Assembly: GCA_030407315.1 (NCBI GenBank)
Contig: JALQPE010000086.1
Span: 1 to 64,000, forward strand
Direction of reading: 5' to 3'
Length of the DNA stretch: 64,000 bases
Origin: Asparagopsis taxiformis
Taxonomy: Eukaryota > Rhodophyta > Florideophyceae > Bonnemaisoniales > Bonnemaisoniaceae
In this document: positions 41,255 to 51,755 of the stretch, piece by piece
Layout: each line of letters starts with the position of its first letter
Numbering within the stretch: the stretch's first letter is position 1
The notes under the pieces: generated by a model
The model's database searches: none
What the model was told of the DNA's origin: nothing
What the model saw: only the letters and a program-made list of their open reading frames with translations
Translations under genes and position numbers: made by a program

Positions 41255-42536
41255 TACGCGTAGTAACCATCGTGGTTAGTTCGTACGCGACGAAGACGAA
41301 GAGTGCAACGAGCACGAAGACGAGAGCCACGCGGGCAAGACGAAACAAGAGAACGTAAGGAACGGAAGTAGCCAGGAGTACCCAGCGGGGGAAAGAGGTG
41401 AGGGAGAACGGAAAGGCAACGGCCTGGATGACGATGGTGAGAGGAAGGATGAGCGAAGATCGCTATCACGTTAAGCCGCAGCTTAAATAACCTTCGGACG
41501 ACCGTTGTCGTAATGCCCGCTGGCAGATTCACGAAAGGGCCGCGGCCTACGCACGTATCACGCTGAATTGAAGCACACCCGCGTGGTGGAATTGGACACT
41601 GCATTCGATTGCAGGAAACGCCTAAGCGAGGCATTGACGAACGATTCCAACGGGCGGGCCTCGATGATTACGAAAGAGCCGGAGCGCACGCGCGCGCTCC
41701 GGCGCCGTGCCGAACCGATCAGCCAACCGGGCCGCGTACGTTTAAGCGAGATTTTCCGGGACAACTGCCACGTCCGCAGTTGTATCCGAAAAGGCGCCAC
41801 GGCCCCGTGTCTCAGGCGCGTCCTGACAGGCCTCGCGTGGCCGGGACGTCCAGGTGTGGGGGTGGGGCTGTGTAGTATACGTGGCAATTCCGAAATTGCA
41901 AACATTTACGATTTCCGCGGAATTCGAATTTCGGCGGACACGACCGGCGACAGCAATGCACGAACATTGCTGGCGCATGTGCGCGCGCAACCGGCACACG
42001 TGTGCAACGAACGTACTGGCAACGGCCACCGGACCAACGGGTCCCTACGTGCGACCCACAAGGTCCTTTCCCATTCGGGGACGTTACGAGCAGTGTTTAC
42101 ACTGTAAAGCGATGCCATCGTGGCTAAATAGGAATTGGCATCGTGCCGGGAGGGAAAGGGGACAATTATCGAACGGGCAACGGCTCTAGTCTACGACTGA
42201 CTTCTACGTTACGTATTACGTTTCCGCCTAACGAGGTTTCGTCTCCGTCGAGCTGCGCACTCCCTACCCATCGCCGCACGTGAGGCTGATCACGTGTAGT
42301 GCCTACGGGCTTGGTTGAGAGCGCCTCCGGTGACGTGCCACCTCGTCCGTTAACGTAATCCTCGCGTGGATTGTTGCGTCGTGACGCTCGTGTCTACTCG
42401 CTAACCTTCTACTCTACCTTTCTACCTACCAATACAGTCAAACACCAGCGGGTGGCACTGTTCGTTCGTTTCGTTAAGGACAGCGTGTCCGTAGCTCGTA
42501 CCAGCTACTCTAGAACTAACTACCACAACCATCCAC
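41255..42536 (-). repeat. 1.27-kb sequence shared inversely with 53271-54545
   Basis: Reverse complement of the region upstream of the gag-like gene at 54522. Contains a TATTTAAG box (about 41486-41493, minus) and the first codons of the same ORF (MVTTRST near 41258-41278, minus). Probably a retroelement LTR/promoter with truncated coding start. Confidence 0.75.
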
Positions 42537-42749
42537 AATATCTCCCGTTCTCCTCTCATATTGGTTGATCTCCCGCTACCCGCTCCTCGTAGTTACCCTT
42601 CATTTTGCCCCTCCTAGTCCATATAAACTACCCTCCGCTCCCTACCTCAGGGGTTCGGAGGGCACCTTCGACCGGAACACTTCTCCCGAGTTGTTCCTTA
42701 ACCCCCACAGCCAACGGTCGGAGCAGTGCAATGCACTGTGATTGACGCA
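42537..42749. other. No gene seen
   Basis: Short TE-derived-looking stretch between the shared segment and the degenerate repeats. Confidence 0.3.
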
Positions 42750-43200
42750 GAAAGTTGACGATCTGAGAACAGATATTGTGCAGACAATGTTAACAAAGTG
42801 CACACAATGGAGGTACGTTGGATTGTCGTAAGGTACGTGGAACTACTACAAGAGGGATTACAGATACTGCGCAGACAATGTTAGCAATGTGCAGGTGTGG
42901 TGGAGTGCGCAGCAATACTGCACAAGGGATCATAGATACAAGTATCTATTACCATTATTGTTTTCACAGCTGTACACACAATAATGGCGATGTGCGGGAA
43001 ATGTTAGCGACGTGCAGTTGCAGTGAAGTGCGCGGCGATACTGCGAGAGTAATCATATATAAAATGCTAGCAACCTGCCCATAATGAGTTCCAGTGGGTG
43101 TGCGGCAATACTGCGGGAGGAATCACATATACTGTGCACAGAATGTTAGCAACGTGCAGGTGCGGTGGGGTGCTCGGCGATACTGCGACAGGGATCACAG
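42750..43200 (+). repeat. Degenerate tandem repeats (AATGTTAGCAACGTGCAG type)
   Basis: Five or more units of roughly 75-130 bp sharing AATGTTAGCAACGTGCAGG, GCGGCGATACTGCG and GGGATCACAGATA-type blocks. One more unit lies at about 44277-44345. Confidence 0.7.
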
Positions 43201-45039
43201 GTTGTAGGACTTCTTTCTCGCTGCGAAGCGATAGAATTCTCCAGAAACGGAGTATCGCAAGCGACAACGAGAAAAGTCTCGATCCAGCAAGTACGCTGTA
43301 GAAATGATCTCCAATCGGCGGTGATCAGCCGGACTCCGAAAGGAGGAGAATGAGTAATACTCGAGGATCGAGTCCTGCAACGGCCTTCGATTAAGAAGTC
43401 GGTAGAGTGGTAGAGCGGGTCTTCCACGACATTCCTCCGACCAGGAGTATTTCGGTCTGCCGTCCCCAACCTACTTAAAGGTTAGCTGGGCTCACGAATC
43501 CTCCGAACCGAGTATCTCCCTGTGCGAGTCGGACCGGATGGGGTGCGCGACTGCCAGCACCGGATCTGGTCTTACTACCTCGCAGTAGGAGTCCCCTGCA
43601 CATCCGTGACTCGGCGTCACGGCGCGTCGCGGTGTGTTGTGCGGTTTACGCGCGACGGAACACGATTGGGAATCGTAGATCTACTCTGGCGAGAGAGGTT
43701 GCGCGCTGAAGAGCTGTTGTAAGGCGCTTTCCAGGCGAATAGGATGTAGTCCACAATAGTGCTGACTTTATTGTAACCGTTGCGGTGAGTCACCGTAATA
43801 AATACGTTAACGTCGGATCTCGGTTGGCCAGGACTGATGGTCCCGGCCAAACAGTGGGGTGGACCTTGTGGTCCCTACAAATTCCCCACTACACTGACAC
43901 TTTTCGTATACTTCTACTACAGTAAACTAATATTGACACTATATCTAACAGTGTCGCTACTAGTCTAGAATGACGTGTACGCGCGCCGGCGTACACATGT
44001 GGAAAGGCTCGCGTCCCTGCTGTCGCCCCGCGCTACTACACGTGTCCGTGAATTGAAGTTACGATTGGCGCCAACCCTTCGTGATCCATCGCTCGCTGCG
44101 CCCGTTACCTTAGTTACCGACCTTTCGGCCACGTCCCGTACGCACTGGCGACCCTTCAGCGAACTACTTCAGCTCGTTAGCTGTTTTCATTGCATATTAA
44201 TTTTCATTCGCCCCTTCCTGCGAGGCGCAGTGTCCCACACAGGTACTTTGCACGTGATTTTCTCAATTTGCGCGAGATGTTAGCAACGCGCCGACAATGG
44301 AGGTGCAGTGGGTGTGGTGAGAGGCAGTGATACTGCAAAAGGGATTGCGTTCCAAGTTTCCAATCGCGCCTGGCTTCCACTTAGCCTTATCCTCCCGACT
44401 GCATTACAGTGAACCGCCGCAGCCGCCAATCTGATCCCGATTATCACATCGCCGACCCGTCTCGTTAACCCAGTCCGAAACGTTACTAGACCCCTACCGG
44501 AGAATTGTGATAATTTTCTATCATTTCACTCTCTGGATCGGGAGGATGAGTTCCATTTCAACACAAATTGAACTGTAAGGGGATACCTGCGAGCTTCAAT
44601 GGCCATTCATGGCGGGGGTGAACTCGGATATGACACTCCACTAGTCAGTTTTGTCAAAAACCTTGTAATATGTCGCGTACTGCCTCAGCTCTTCAAACCA
44701 TTTACTTGACGTGATTTGAACGAACATTGGTGTGGTAATTTATTTATTCCCGGATTTAATACCCGATAGTGAGTGTCTCTCACTGAATTTGAACTGTGAC
44801 ATGCGAACAATGTATCTAGAATACTTAAATATATCTCTCAGAGAGTTCTGTTTGATAGTCCTCTTTTTCAGCTCTTTATTAGATTATGACACGATAGTGC
44901 TTCAAAATCCCATCGCAAAAATCCATTGGAAATATTCATACAGTTTCATATGTGATGTACAGTGCCCCCGAGATATTATCTTATCGAATAGACCAATCAT
45001 TGTAGTGCAATGCCCGAGCTGTCGATTCGACTTAGGGTA
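43201..45039. other. Intergenic mosaic without a supported gene
   Basis: Contains short ORFs with no recognisable domain and an LTR-like end (CCTTGTGGTCCCTACAAATTCCCC near 43865). An AT-rich stretch spans 44640-45010. Confidence 0.35.
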
Positions 45040-45239
45040 GTGAGCCGATTCGGCTAAGCACCGCGAGGTGTTCGAGCCCTCCTGTCTCGGTAGTCAAGCT
45101 CAGGTTAGAGGTGGTAGAGCTAAGGCGGATCGCCTGCTTGACTGTGGGTTGTAAGGCCACACAGACGATACGTCGAGAATCTTGGTTCAAGTGATACTGC
45201 TATGCAGGTGAGAGGTTGGCTTGTCAGGCCAACCCTAAA

Positions 45240-45990
45240 GGGGTATAAGGGATGGCGCAACACTGGATCAGTGGTACACTGAAGCGGTAGTGTGTGACGG
45301 TGATACACCGGATGTCAACTGACACTTAGTGTGTGAGGGGAGTGACCAACGGTCGAGAAGGAGAAGAAGGGGAGCTGATACAGCGTGAATGGTGGTCCAC
45401 CAAGTAGGCGAGGGTACCAGGTAGGGGGAAAAGGGTGAGAGGGCACGTGTACCACTGGTGGCACGTGCAGGGAAGAGACCCTGAAAGGGTAGAGGAGAAG
45501 CTGGTACAGCGAAACGGCGATGCCGGAGGCGCTGATACAGCGGCAAGAGTAAGGCCTGACTTGTGCCACGCACTATAGCCACAGGCGGAGTAGGCAAACA
45601 GTTACTGCGATCCGCAGGATGGGAGCGAAGCGACACGATCAGGTCCGGTGGTACACCAAGAGGCTGAAGACTCCTGATAGAGGGGCACGCGCGCCACAGG
45701 CTGCGCGTGGTAAGGGATAATGCTGATACAGCGGGTGGAGTGCCAAGGGCAAACGCTGGATCAGCGACGAACGGGTACCGGAAGGGTGCCAAGTACTATA
45801 GCCAAGGGAGAAGCAGGCTGACTCAGACGGCGAAACGCACCTTGGGAGCAAAATGACAACCGAACTTCCGGTGACTTTACAATCGAAGAACTGGGCGATC
45901 CGCCGTCGAATAAATACTATGTTACAGAACGGTGGTCAGCCCTAAGTGAACTTCTACGGTTGTCAGTGGATAGGCTAAATACTGGTACAG
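45240..45990 (+). repeat. Dispersed CTGATACAGCG-type repeat region
   Basis: CTGRTACAGCG or a variant recurs at about 45264, 45375, 45510, 45532, 45732 and 45760, within purine-rich context. A degenerate minisatellite; open frames across it look like translated repeats. Confidence 0.55.
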
Positions 45991-46149
45991 TAGGGCGGTC
46001 GGAAAAACCCTAAGTGGCCGGGGCGACCGGTGTGGTAAACCCACTGTTAGTGTAGTATACAACAGTTAGTGCTGGTGTAAAACTTCAGTGTACCACTGAG
46101 TCCAAGTGTACTGCGTTCAGTGATTCACTGTGGACGGGTAAAGAATCCA

Positions 46150-46680
46150 AAATGTGGTGGGAATTAAAGTTTCAAAAATATATGCAAAATATTTGGTGTT
46201 TCACCGTACAAGGCGGTTCGCCACGTGGCATTGCACCACACTCCCCCCTTCTCAAAACGGAGGCCAATGGTCGTTGGGATATGCCGCCTTGACTTTTTCT
46301 GAGCTGGGCCAATTGCCACAATGGGTTTGGTGCGGTCGACCCGGTACGGGCATAAAGTTGATCTGCTGTGGTGTGGCCGTTGGCATGCATGGCTGGAGGA
46401 ACTCCGAAGGAAGTAACAATTTGGCCCGTATTTGATCAAATAAAAATCTGTCTTTTTTTGGCCAACTTGCGCCGGTATCGCCATGATTTGATCAAAATAA
46501 AATTTCCAAAATTTTTTTGATTTGGCTGGCCACTACCGCCGCCGGCGGTCAGGTAATTTCTGCGATTTTTTTTGGTGTATTTTTTTTTCGTGATCAAACC
46601 TGATCACGCAGCAGGTTGTGCTCGGGCCATGAGTAGGTGGGGGTTTGCCGCCATGACACACATGCATTGCGTGTGAAAGC
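46150..46680. other. AT-rich region with TGATCAAA motifs, possible transposon end
   Basis: Repeated TTGATCAAAT, the palindrome CGTGATCAAACCTGATCACG and GGTAATTTCTGCGATTTTTTT, the last resembling GGTAATTTCTGGGATTTTTTG at 37289-37309 inside the right end of element 2. Possibly a remnant of a related DNA transposon. Confidence 0.35.
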
Positions 46681-46689
46681 ACTGCTGAT

Positions 46690-46960
46690 TCAGCCAGGTA
46701 TTGTGCGGTTGAGGACCGACCCCGGTATGGAAATTCTACGGCGCCTATAGTACGCGATGACCTGGCTACGCGGTACGTGTTCGGGTGGTTCCCATGTATC
46801 ATCCTTTGAGGAGTAACCATACCAGCGGACTCTGAACCGGAGAACACCATCCAGCTCACCGTGATTCACGATATGGTCAATGATGTCATACCACACGGTG
46901 GTCTGCCCTGGTGGGGTCGTGTCAACATCCTATTGGATGACCCCGGTTCGGGAATGACCA
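46690..46960 (-). pseudogene. Chromodomain fragment of a chromovirus integrase
   Basis: Minus strand VWYDIIDHIVNHGELDG, LRFRVRWYGYSSKDDTWEP and VIAYYRRRR: a typical chromodomain C-terminal to Gypsy integrases. The rest of pol is missing. Confidence 0.8.
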
Positions 46961-47041
46961 ATAGAAACAGCCTCGCTGTATCTCGCCCAAGTCAAGGGAA
47001 TGGACCTCCTGGGGCAACTCAAGACCCCACAAGGGGCAAAT

Positions 47042-47543
47042 TTTAACTAAGCTGACTCAGCTAACTTTACACTGTAACACTAACAGTTGGTGATCTCGCG
47101 GGCTCCCGCAGTCGCCATAATCAGGGATCTGATTGGTGCACCTAAGGATATTTATTCCTAACTGTCTACCTACCCTAACTGTTTACAGTAACTTAGACTA
47201 GTATAAAACGCCTCTGGATTAGCCAGAGTGCTTAACCTTTTAGAGGTAACGTAAACTCACGTGGAATTTACGACTCCACTGAACAGTGTTTGCATCGCTC
47301 TTTTCTATCCTTCTAGGACGAATTAGCTTTAGCTATACAGCTCGACGGGTTACGTCTTTCTGCTCCATCAATACGCACTCCGTGCGTGAGCACCCCCAAC
47401 CTTCACCCGGCATACCCGGAAGACCATTCGTGGTATACTCGCCATTGGCGGTTGACGCAAGATTCGCTTGCTCTACCACGCTACCGAAACTCGGGACACC
47501 TGTAGGGTGGTTTTGCCGCTTTGCGGATTTTCTACCTACTACA
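47042..47543 (+). repeat. LTR of Gypsy A family, plus orientation
   Basis: 502 bp. Starts TTTAAC (TG end mutated), ends CTACTACA; TATAAAA at 47202-47208. Preceded by the purine tract ACAAGGGGCAAAT. The end of Gypsy B pol runs into its right end. No primer-binding site follows it. Confidence 0.75.
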
Positions 47544-50500
47544 AATGACACAGCTCTCCACGCATTCCTCATCTTGAGTTGATACAACGTCTTGCGCTCC
47601 GGCCGGCGGACTCATTGCGGATTCCGCGCCGCTCGCGTTTGCGTCAACGTCCATCATGGCTGGTTCAGCATTTGTTGGGAAGTTGATCAGGGTACCTCCA
47701 GGTATGGATGTACTGTTGAAGTGGGCGAACCGCCATGCGTCTTCGGAAGTTTCTTCGTCACCCACAGGGTGTTCTTCCTCTGCGGCTCTGTAACTTACGT
47801 GTTGCGAGGTTTCTTGCGTCGATGGTTCATCACTGTATCGTGTGTCTTGCGGAGGGTCAGGGACTATTACCTCAGACGTGATGTCATAGGGTGGTGGGGG
47901 TGACTCGACAACCCTATCCCGAGAGATTCTCTCCTCACCTCTTCCAATCCGGAGTACTACTGTGTCCTTGTCTAGGGACACCACCCGATACGGGCCTTCT
48001 GCAACGGGGGACAACTTGCGGTGTCCATCCCTACCGTGATGTTCCTTGCGCACGAAGACGTGCGAGCCTGGTGCCAGGTTCTGGCTGACAGGGCGTACCC
48101 TTGCGTTGAAGTTGCGTTGATAACGCTTTTGCTCCTTGCTAATGGATTTGCGAGCACTCGATACGAGGTTGTGCAACCATACCTTCCATCGTTGAAGGTA
48201 TGACTTGGGCGCTTCGCCAATGGTACCTCCCGGCTCGGGCGCAAGTACCAGAGAGGATGGGGGACGGGACAGTACCAACTCAAAGGGTGTGCAGCTGGTG
48301 ACCCTATGCACCTGTGTGTTGTATGAATAGGTGATGACGTCTGTGAACAAGTCCCAATCCTTAGGATAATCAGAGACATAGGTGCGTATCGCCGACAATA
48401 AGGTACGGTTGTACCTCTCCACCTGACCATTGGTCTGTGGGTGGTAAGTTGTCGTGAAGAGATTCTCTACTCCGAGTATGCGGCATACATGCTGGAAGAA
48501 ACGGGAGGTAAACTGCTTCCCATTATCGGACAACAACCAAACTGGTGGTCCATATGCCATAACCCAATGGGTGACGAATGCTTTGGCGACCGCTTCGGCA
48601 GTGATGGTCTTCATCGGGACTGTCCTTACCAATTTGGAGAAGCGGTCGGATATTACAAGAAGGAAGCGGTTACCGCGTGGTGTCTTGATCAACTCGCCCA
48701 ACAGGTCAATGGCCACGAACTCCAGCGGAGAGGAAGCGGGGAACAAGCGCAGTTCCTTTTGGTGTTGGCGAAGGCGCACTCGATTGCGTGCACACTGAAC
48801 ACAGTTCTTGGATACTGCATAGCAGTCAACAGCCATGGAGGGCCAATAGAAATTCCTTCGCAAGTACTGATACAGTCTTCGTCCACCGGGATGCCCGGAA
48901 ATTTTGCTGTAGTGTGCAATGCGTAACACGCGTGGCTGTAGCGAAGTCGGTACGACAATCTGATGCTCACCCGATGCGGTTCGCAGAAGGATACCCTCAT
49001 CATCAACCATGAAGGACCGTTGGTTGACGTCACCCTGCTCCATCTTTGACCGGATGTCTGTGCATAATGCATCGCGTTGCTGTTCCAGGAGGATCTCCGA
49101 ATGAGTGATAGGGGTCAAGGCCGGTTCGGCGATACCCTCGGAGGCCAACAAAAGCTTGTCGGAGAATTCATACTCGTCAAGTATGTCCGAGGTCGAAGTT
49201 TCTTCCTCGTCAGCCAGTTCGGCAAGGGACACGCAAGGGTCCGTGGTGAAGCATGGGATCTCATCGTCGATGGGAGATATAGTCTCGCTGAATGTCTTCA
49301 GCCTTGACAAAGCATCGTCTTGGGTGGTCTTGAGCCCCTTCTTGTATTGAATCTCGAAGTTGAACTCACTGAGGCGGAGCCTCCACCGCATGAGTCTACC
49401 GGAAGGTTCGGATATTCCCATGAGCCATCTAAGCGATGCATGGTCGGAGTGTACAGTAAATTTCACTCCTTGTAAGTATGGGCGCAGGGTCTGCAGTGCC
49501 CATACAACAGCAAGGCACTCCTTTTCCGAAGTTGAGTAATTGCGTTCCGCAGGGTTCAATGAACGAGACCAGAGCCCAATGGGTTTCCGGTCACCCTCTG
49601 GGTATTCCTGACACAGGACGGCACCAATCTGGTGATCACTTGCGTCTGTGTCGATGGAGAGTGGGATACCCAAGCGTGGTAAAGCGAGCACAGGTGGTGA
49701 TAGGATAGCCTGGACCAGGTTTGCGAAGGCTGCTGATTCAGCTTTACCGAACGGTTCCAGCTTAGTGGGCATGCCTTTCTTCAGTAAGGCGTTGAGTGGT
49801 CCAGCGATGCGAGCAAAGTTAGGGACGAACCGTCGGTAAACATTGCAAAGGCCGAGGAAGGACCTAAGCTCAGTCAGAGTGGTCGGATGCTGGACATCTC
49901 GAAGGCTTTTCGTATGGGCCTCGTTGATGGTGAGCCTACCAGGCTTGATTACATGTCCAAGGTATTTCACCGTATCGGTACACCACTCACACTTCCTTAG
50001 CTTGAGGGAGATGCCGGAACGGCGTAGGGTACCGAGTATCTTGTCGACATCCTTTATGTGTGTGTCAAAGTCCTTCCAGAAGATGATGATGTCATCGAGG
50101 TATACCAAACATGTACGCCATGCGTACCGATTGAGGAGTATGTCCAATGTTCTCTGGAACGTCGCAGGTGCATTCATGATCCCAAAGGGCATTCGCTTAA
50201 AGCGGTATGTGCCTGCGTGGCTTGTGAAAGTTGTCTTGTCGCGATCCGCGGCCGCGACGGGTATCTGCCAGTATCCCCAGTTGGCATCCAGCGTGGAGAA
50301 TATAGTAGCTTCTCCCAGGGAGTCTATGCAGTCATCCATCCTTGGGAGGGGGTAAGTACTTCGGACTGTCATGGAGTTCAGCTTCCTGTAGTCAACGCAG
50401 AATCGATACGATCCGTCGGCCTTCGGGGCGATCACCACGGGTGAAGCCCACTCTGTTTCTGCGGGTTCAATGACATCGGCGTCAATCATCCTTCCAATTT

Positions 50501-51755
50501 CTTCTTCGACGAACCGTCGGCCTTGAGGACCGGTACGGTATGGGCGCTGCATAGAAGGCTGTGATCCAGGCTTGAGTTCGATTCGGTGATCCACCGCGTT
50601 GATCTTCCCAAGCTTCCCGTCCCAGAGCTCATCATACTTGGTCAACATCTGACGGAAGCGTTCGCGATTCGCGATTGGGATATGTGAGAGGTCCAGTTGA
50701 GCCGCGGTAGGCTTTGAGGCATCAGTCCAGGAGTCGGACTTTCCGGTTTGCTCTGGGCTTTTCGCAACTGGTTGTCCTTCCGCAGTAGGGGATACCTGTG
50801 CCAGGTCTGGCGTCATGCCAACCACGTCGGCTAAGGAAAATGGTGTCTCAGTAACCTGAGTCGGGTGTGGCAGTGCAACAGCGACATTCTGGTTCCTGAC
50901 GATCCTTCGAGGGATGTCTGAGGTGTTTGCAACAAGGATACGAAACGCGACATTGGGTAACACAGAAGCGATGCCATTGGCACAGGCAAGTGAGTGAAGC
51001 TCGAAGAGCTTCGGGAGTGGCTGGACAACAATATTTCCATGACGTTTCGTCGATACCTTGACCCAGGCTTGAGACTGTGCCGGTACGGTGAGTGTTTCGG
51101 CAGCCTTGATATTCGGCGAGACTCTTCCACTTGTGTCGGGGTCTCGCATATCTTTTGGGAGAGGGGGACCGCTGCGTCTTGATGCGTTACGCAGTGGACG
51201 TCGAACGATCAGGACCGATGAACCATCGTCTAGCTCCACGATCTTTTGACTTGGGCGTATAGCGGAAACAAAACGGTCACAGAAATCAGCACCTAGTATT
51301 GCTGGTGCAGCAAGGGTCTTACAGACAATGAATTCGATTCGAGAAGAAAAATTTCCAAGCCGTACCGGCAATTTTATCGTACCCAGCAACTGAAGAGGCT
51401 TATTGTTGGCATCGCATATATCTGGTAAGGGACCTTGACGGATGACCGCTTCGATACCATTCAGCTCGTCGCTGCGGATGAAGTTAGGGCCTGCACCAGT
51501 GTCCAATATGGAAAGAATACGACGAATCGTCGAAGTGCTTGACCCAATGTCCGTGTATACCTTATAGTTGCGACGGGTCAGGACAAAGATCCGACCTGGG
51601 TTCTTCGGTGACGACTTGACTCGATTCCATGGTCTTGTGAGGGAGTTGAAGGAAGGGACATCATTATTCTTTCTAGTAATGATCTTCGGTACGAAGGGGG
51701 TGGAGTGGGAGGCGGCAGTGATTGTATCACTGTCCTTTGATGAGACCTCCTTCAT
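47532..51755 (-). CDS. Gypsy B pol polyprotein, intact
   Basis: 1,407 codons from ATG 51755. Domains in order: aspartic protease (ILDTGAGPNFI, about 90), reverse transcriptase (WASPVVIAPKADGSYRFCVDY; active site LVYLDDIIIF near 560), RNase H (SIDTDASDHQIGAVL; EKECLAVVWAL), integrase zinc region (HYSKISGHPGGRRLYQYLR...NCVQCAR) and catalytic core (DLLGEL, LLSDNGKQF, YHPQTNGQVERYNR), then a GPYRVV tail. No chromodomain; instead a roughly 120-residue acidic tail. ATG overlaps the gag stop as TAATG. No breaks seen, so the copy may be young. The C-terminal codons run into a foreign LTR, so the native 3' end is lost. Confidence 0.93.
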   Translation of the reverse strand: MKEVSSKDSDTITAASHSTPFVPKIITRKNNDVPSFNSLTRPWNRVKSSPKNPGRIFVLTRRNYKVYTDIGSSTSTIRRILSILDTGAGPNFIRSDELNGIEAVIRQGPLPDICDANNKPLQLLGTIKLPVRLGNFSSRIEFIVCKTLAAPAILGADFCDRFVSAIRPSQKIVELDDGSSVLIVRRPLRNASRRSGPPLPKDMRDPDTSGRVSPNIKAAETLTVPAQSQAWVKVSTKRHGNIVVQPLPKLFELHSLACANGIASVLPNVAFRILVANTSDIPRRIVRNQNVAVALPHPTQVTETPFSLADVVGMTPDLAQVSPTAEGQPVAKSPEQTGKSDSWTDASKPTAAQLDLSHIPIANRERFRQMLTKYDELWDGKLGKINAVDHRIELKPGSQPSMQRPYRTGPQGRRFVEEEIGRMIDADVIEPAETEWASPVVIAPKADGSYRFCVDYRKLNSMTVRSTYPLPRMDDCIDSLGEATIFSTLDANWGYWQIPVAAADRDKTTFTSHAGTYRFKRMPFGIMNAPATFQRTLDILLNRYAWRTCLVYLDDIIIFWKDFDTHIKDVDKILGTLRRSGISLKLRKCEWCTDTVKYLGHVIKPGRLTINEAHTKSLRDVQHPTTLTELRSFLGLCNVYRRFVPNFARIAGPLNALLKKGMPTKLEPFGKAESAAFANLVQAILSPPVLALPRLGIPLSIDTDASDHQIGAVLCQEYPEGDRKPIGLWSRSLNPAERNYSTSEKECLAVVWALQTLRPYLQGVKFTVHSDHASLRWLMGISEPSGRLMRWRLRLSEFNFEIQYKKGLKTTQDDALSRLKTFSETISPIDDEIPCFTTDPCVSLAELADEEETSTSDILDEYEFSDKLLLASEGIAEPALTPITHSEILLEQQRDALCTDIRSKMEQGDVNQRSFMVDDEGILLRTASGEHQIVVPTSLQPRVLRIAHYSKISGHPGGRRLYQYLRRNFYWPSMAVDCYAVSKNCVQCARNRVRLRQHQKELRLFPASSPLEFVAIDLLGELIKTPRGNRFLLVISDRFSKLVRTVPMKTITAEAVAKAFVTHWVMAYGPPVWLLSDNGKQFTSRFFQHVCRILGVENLFTTTYHPQTNGQVERYNRTLLSAIRTYVSDYPKDWDLFTDVITYSYNTQVHRVTSCTPFELVLSRPPSSLVLAPEPGGTIGEAPKSYLQRWKVWLHNLVSSARKSISKEQKRYQRNFNARVRPVSQNLAPGSHVFVRKEHHGRDGHRKLSPVAEGPYRVVSLDKDTVVLRIGRGEERISRDRVVESPPPPYDITSEVIVPDPPQDTRYSDEPSTQETSQHVSYRAAEEEHPVGDEETSEDAWRFAHFNSTSIPGGTLINFPTNAEPAMMDVDANASGAESAMSPPAGAQDVVSTQDEECVESCVICSR

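Noticed and set aside
45268..45792. A 174-codon open frame on the minus strand
   Set aside because: It is a translation of the CTGATACAGCG-type repeats, with no domain and low-complexity composition.
47042..47543. The 3' LTR of Gypsy B
   Set aside because: Its TATA box and purine tract place it in the plus orientation, while Gypsy B is on the minus strand. It matches the LTR of Gypsy A, a different family.
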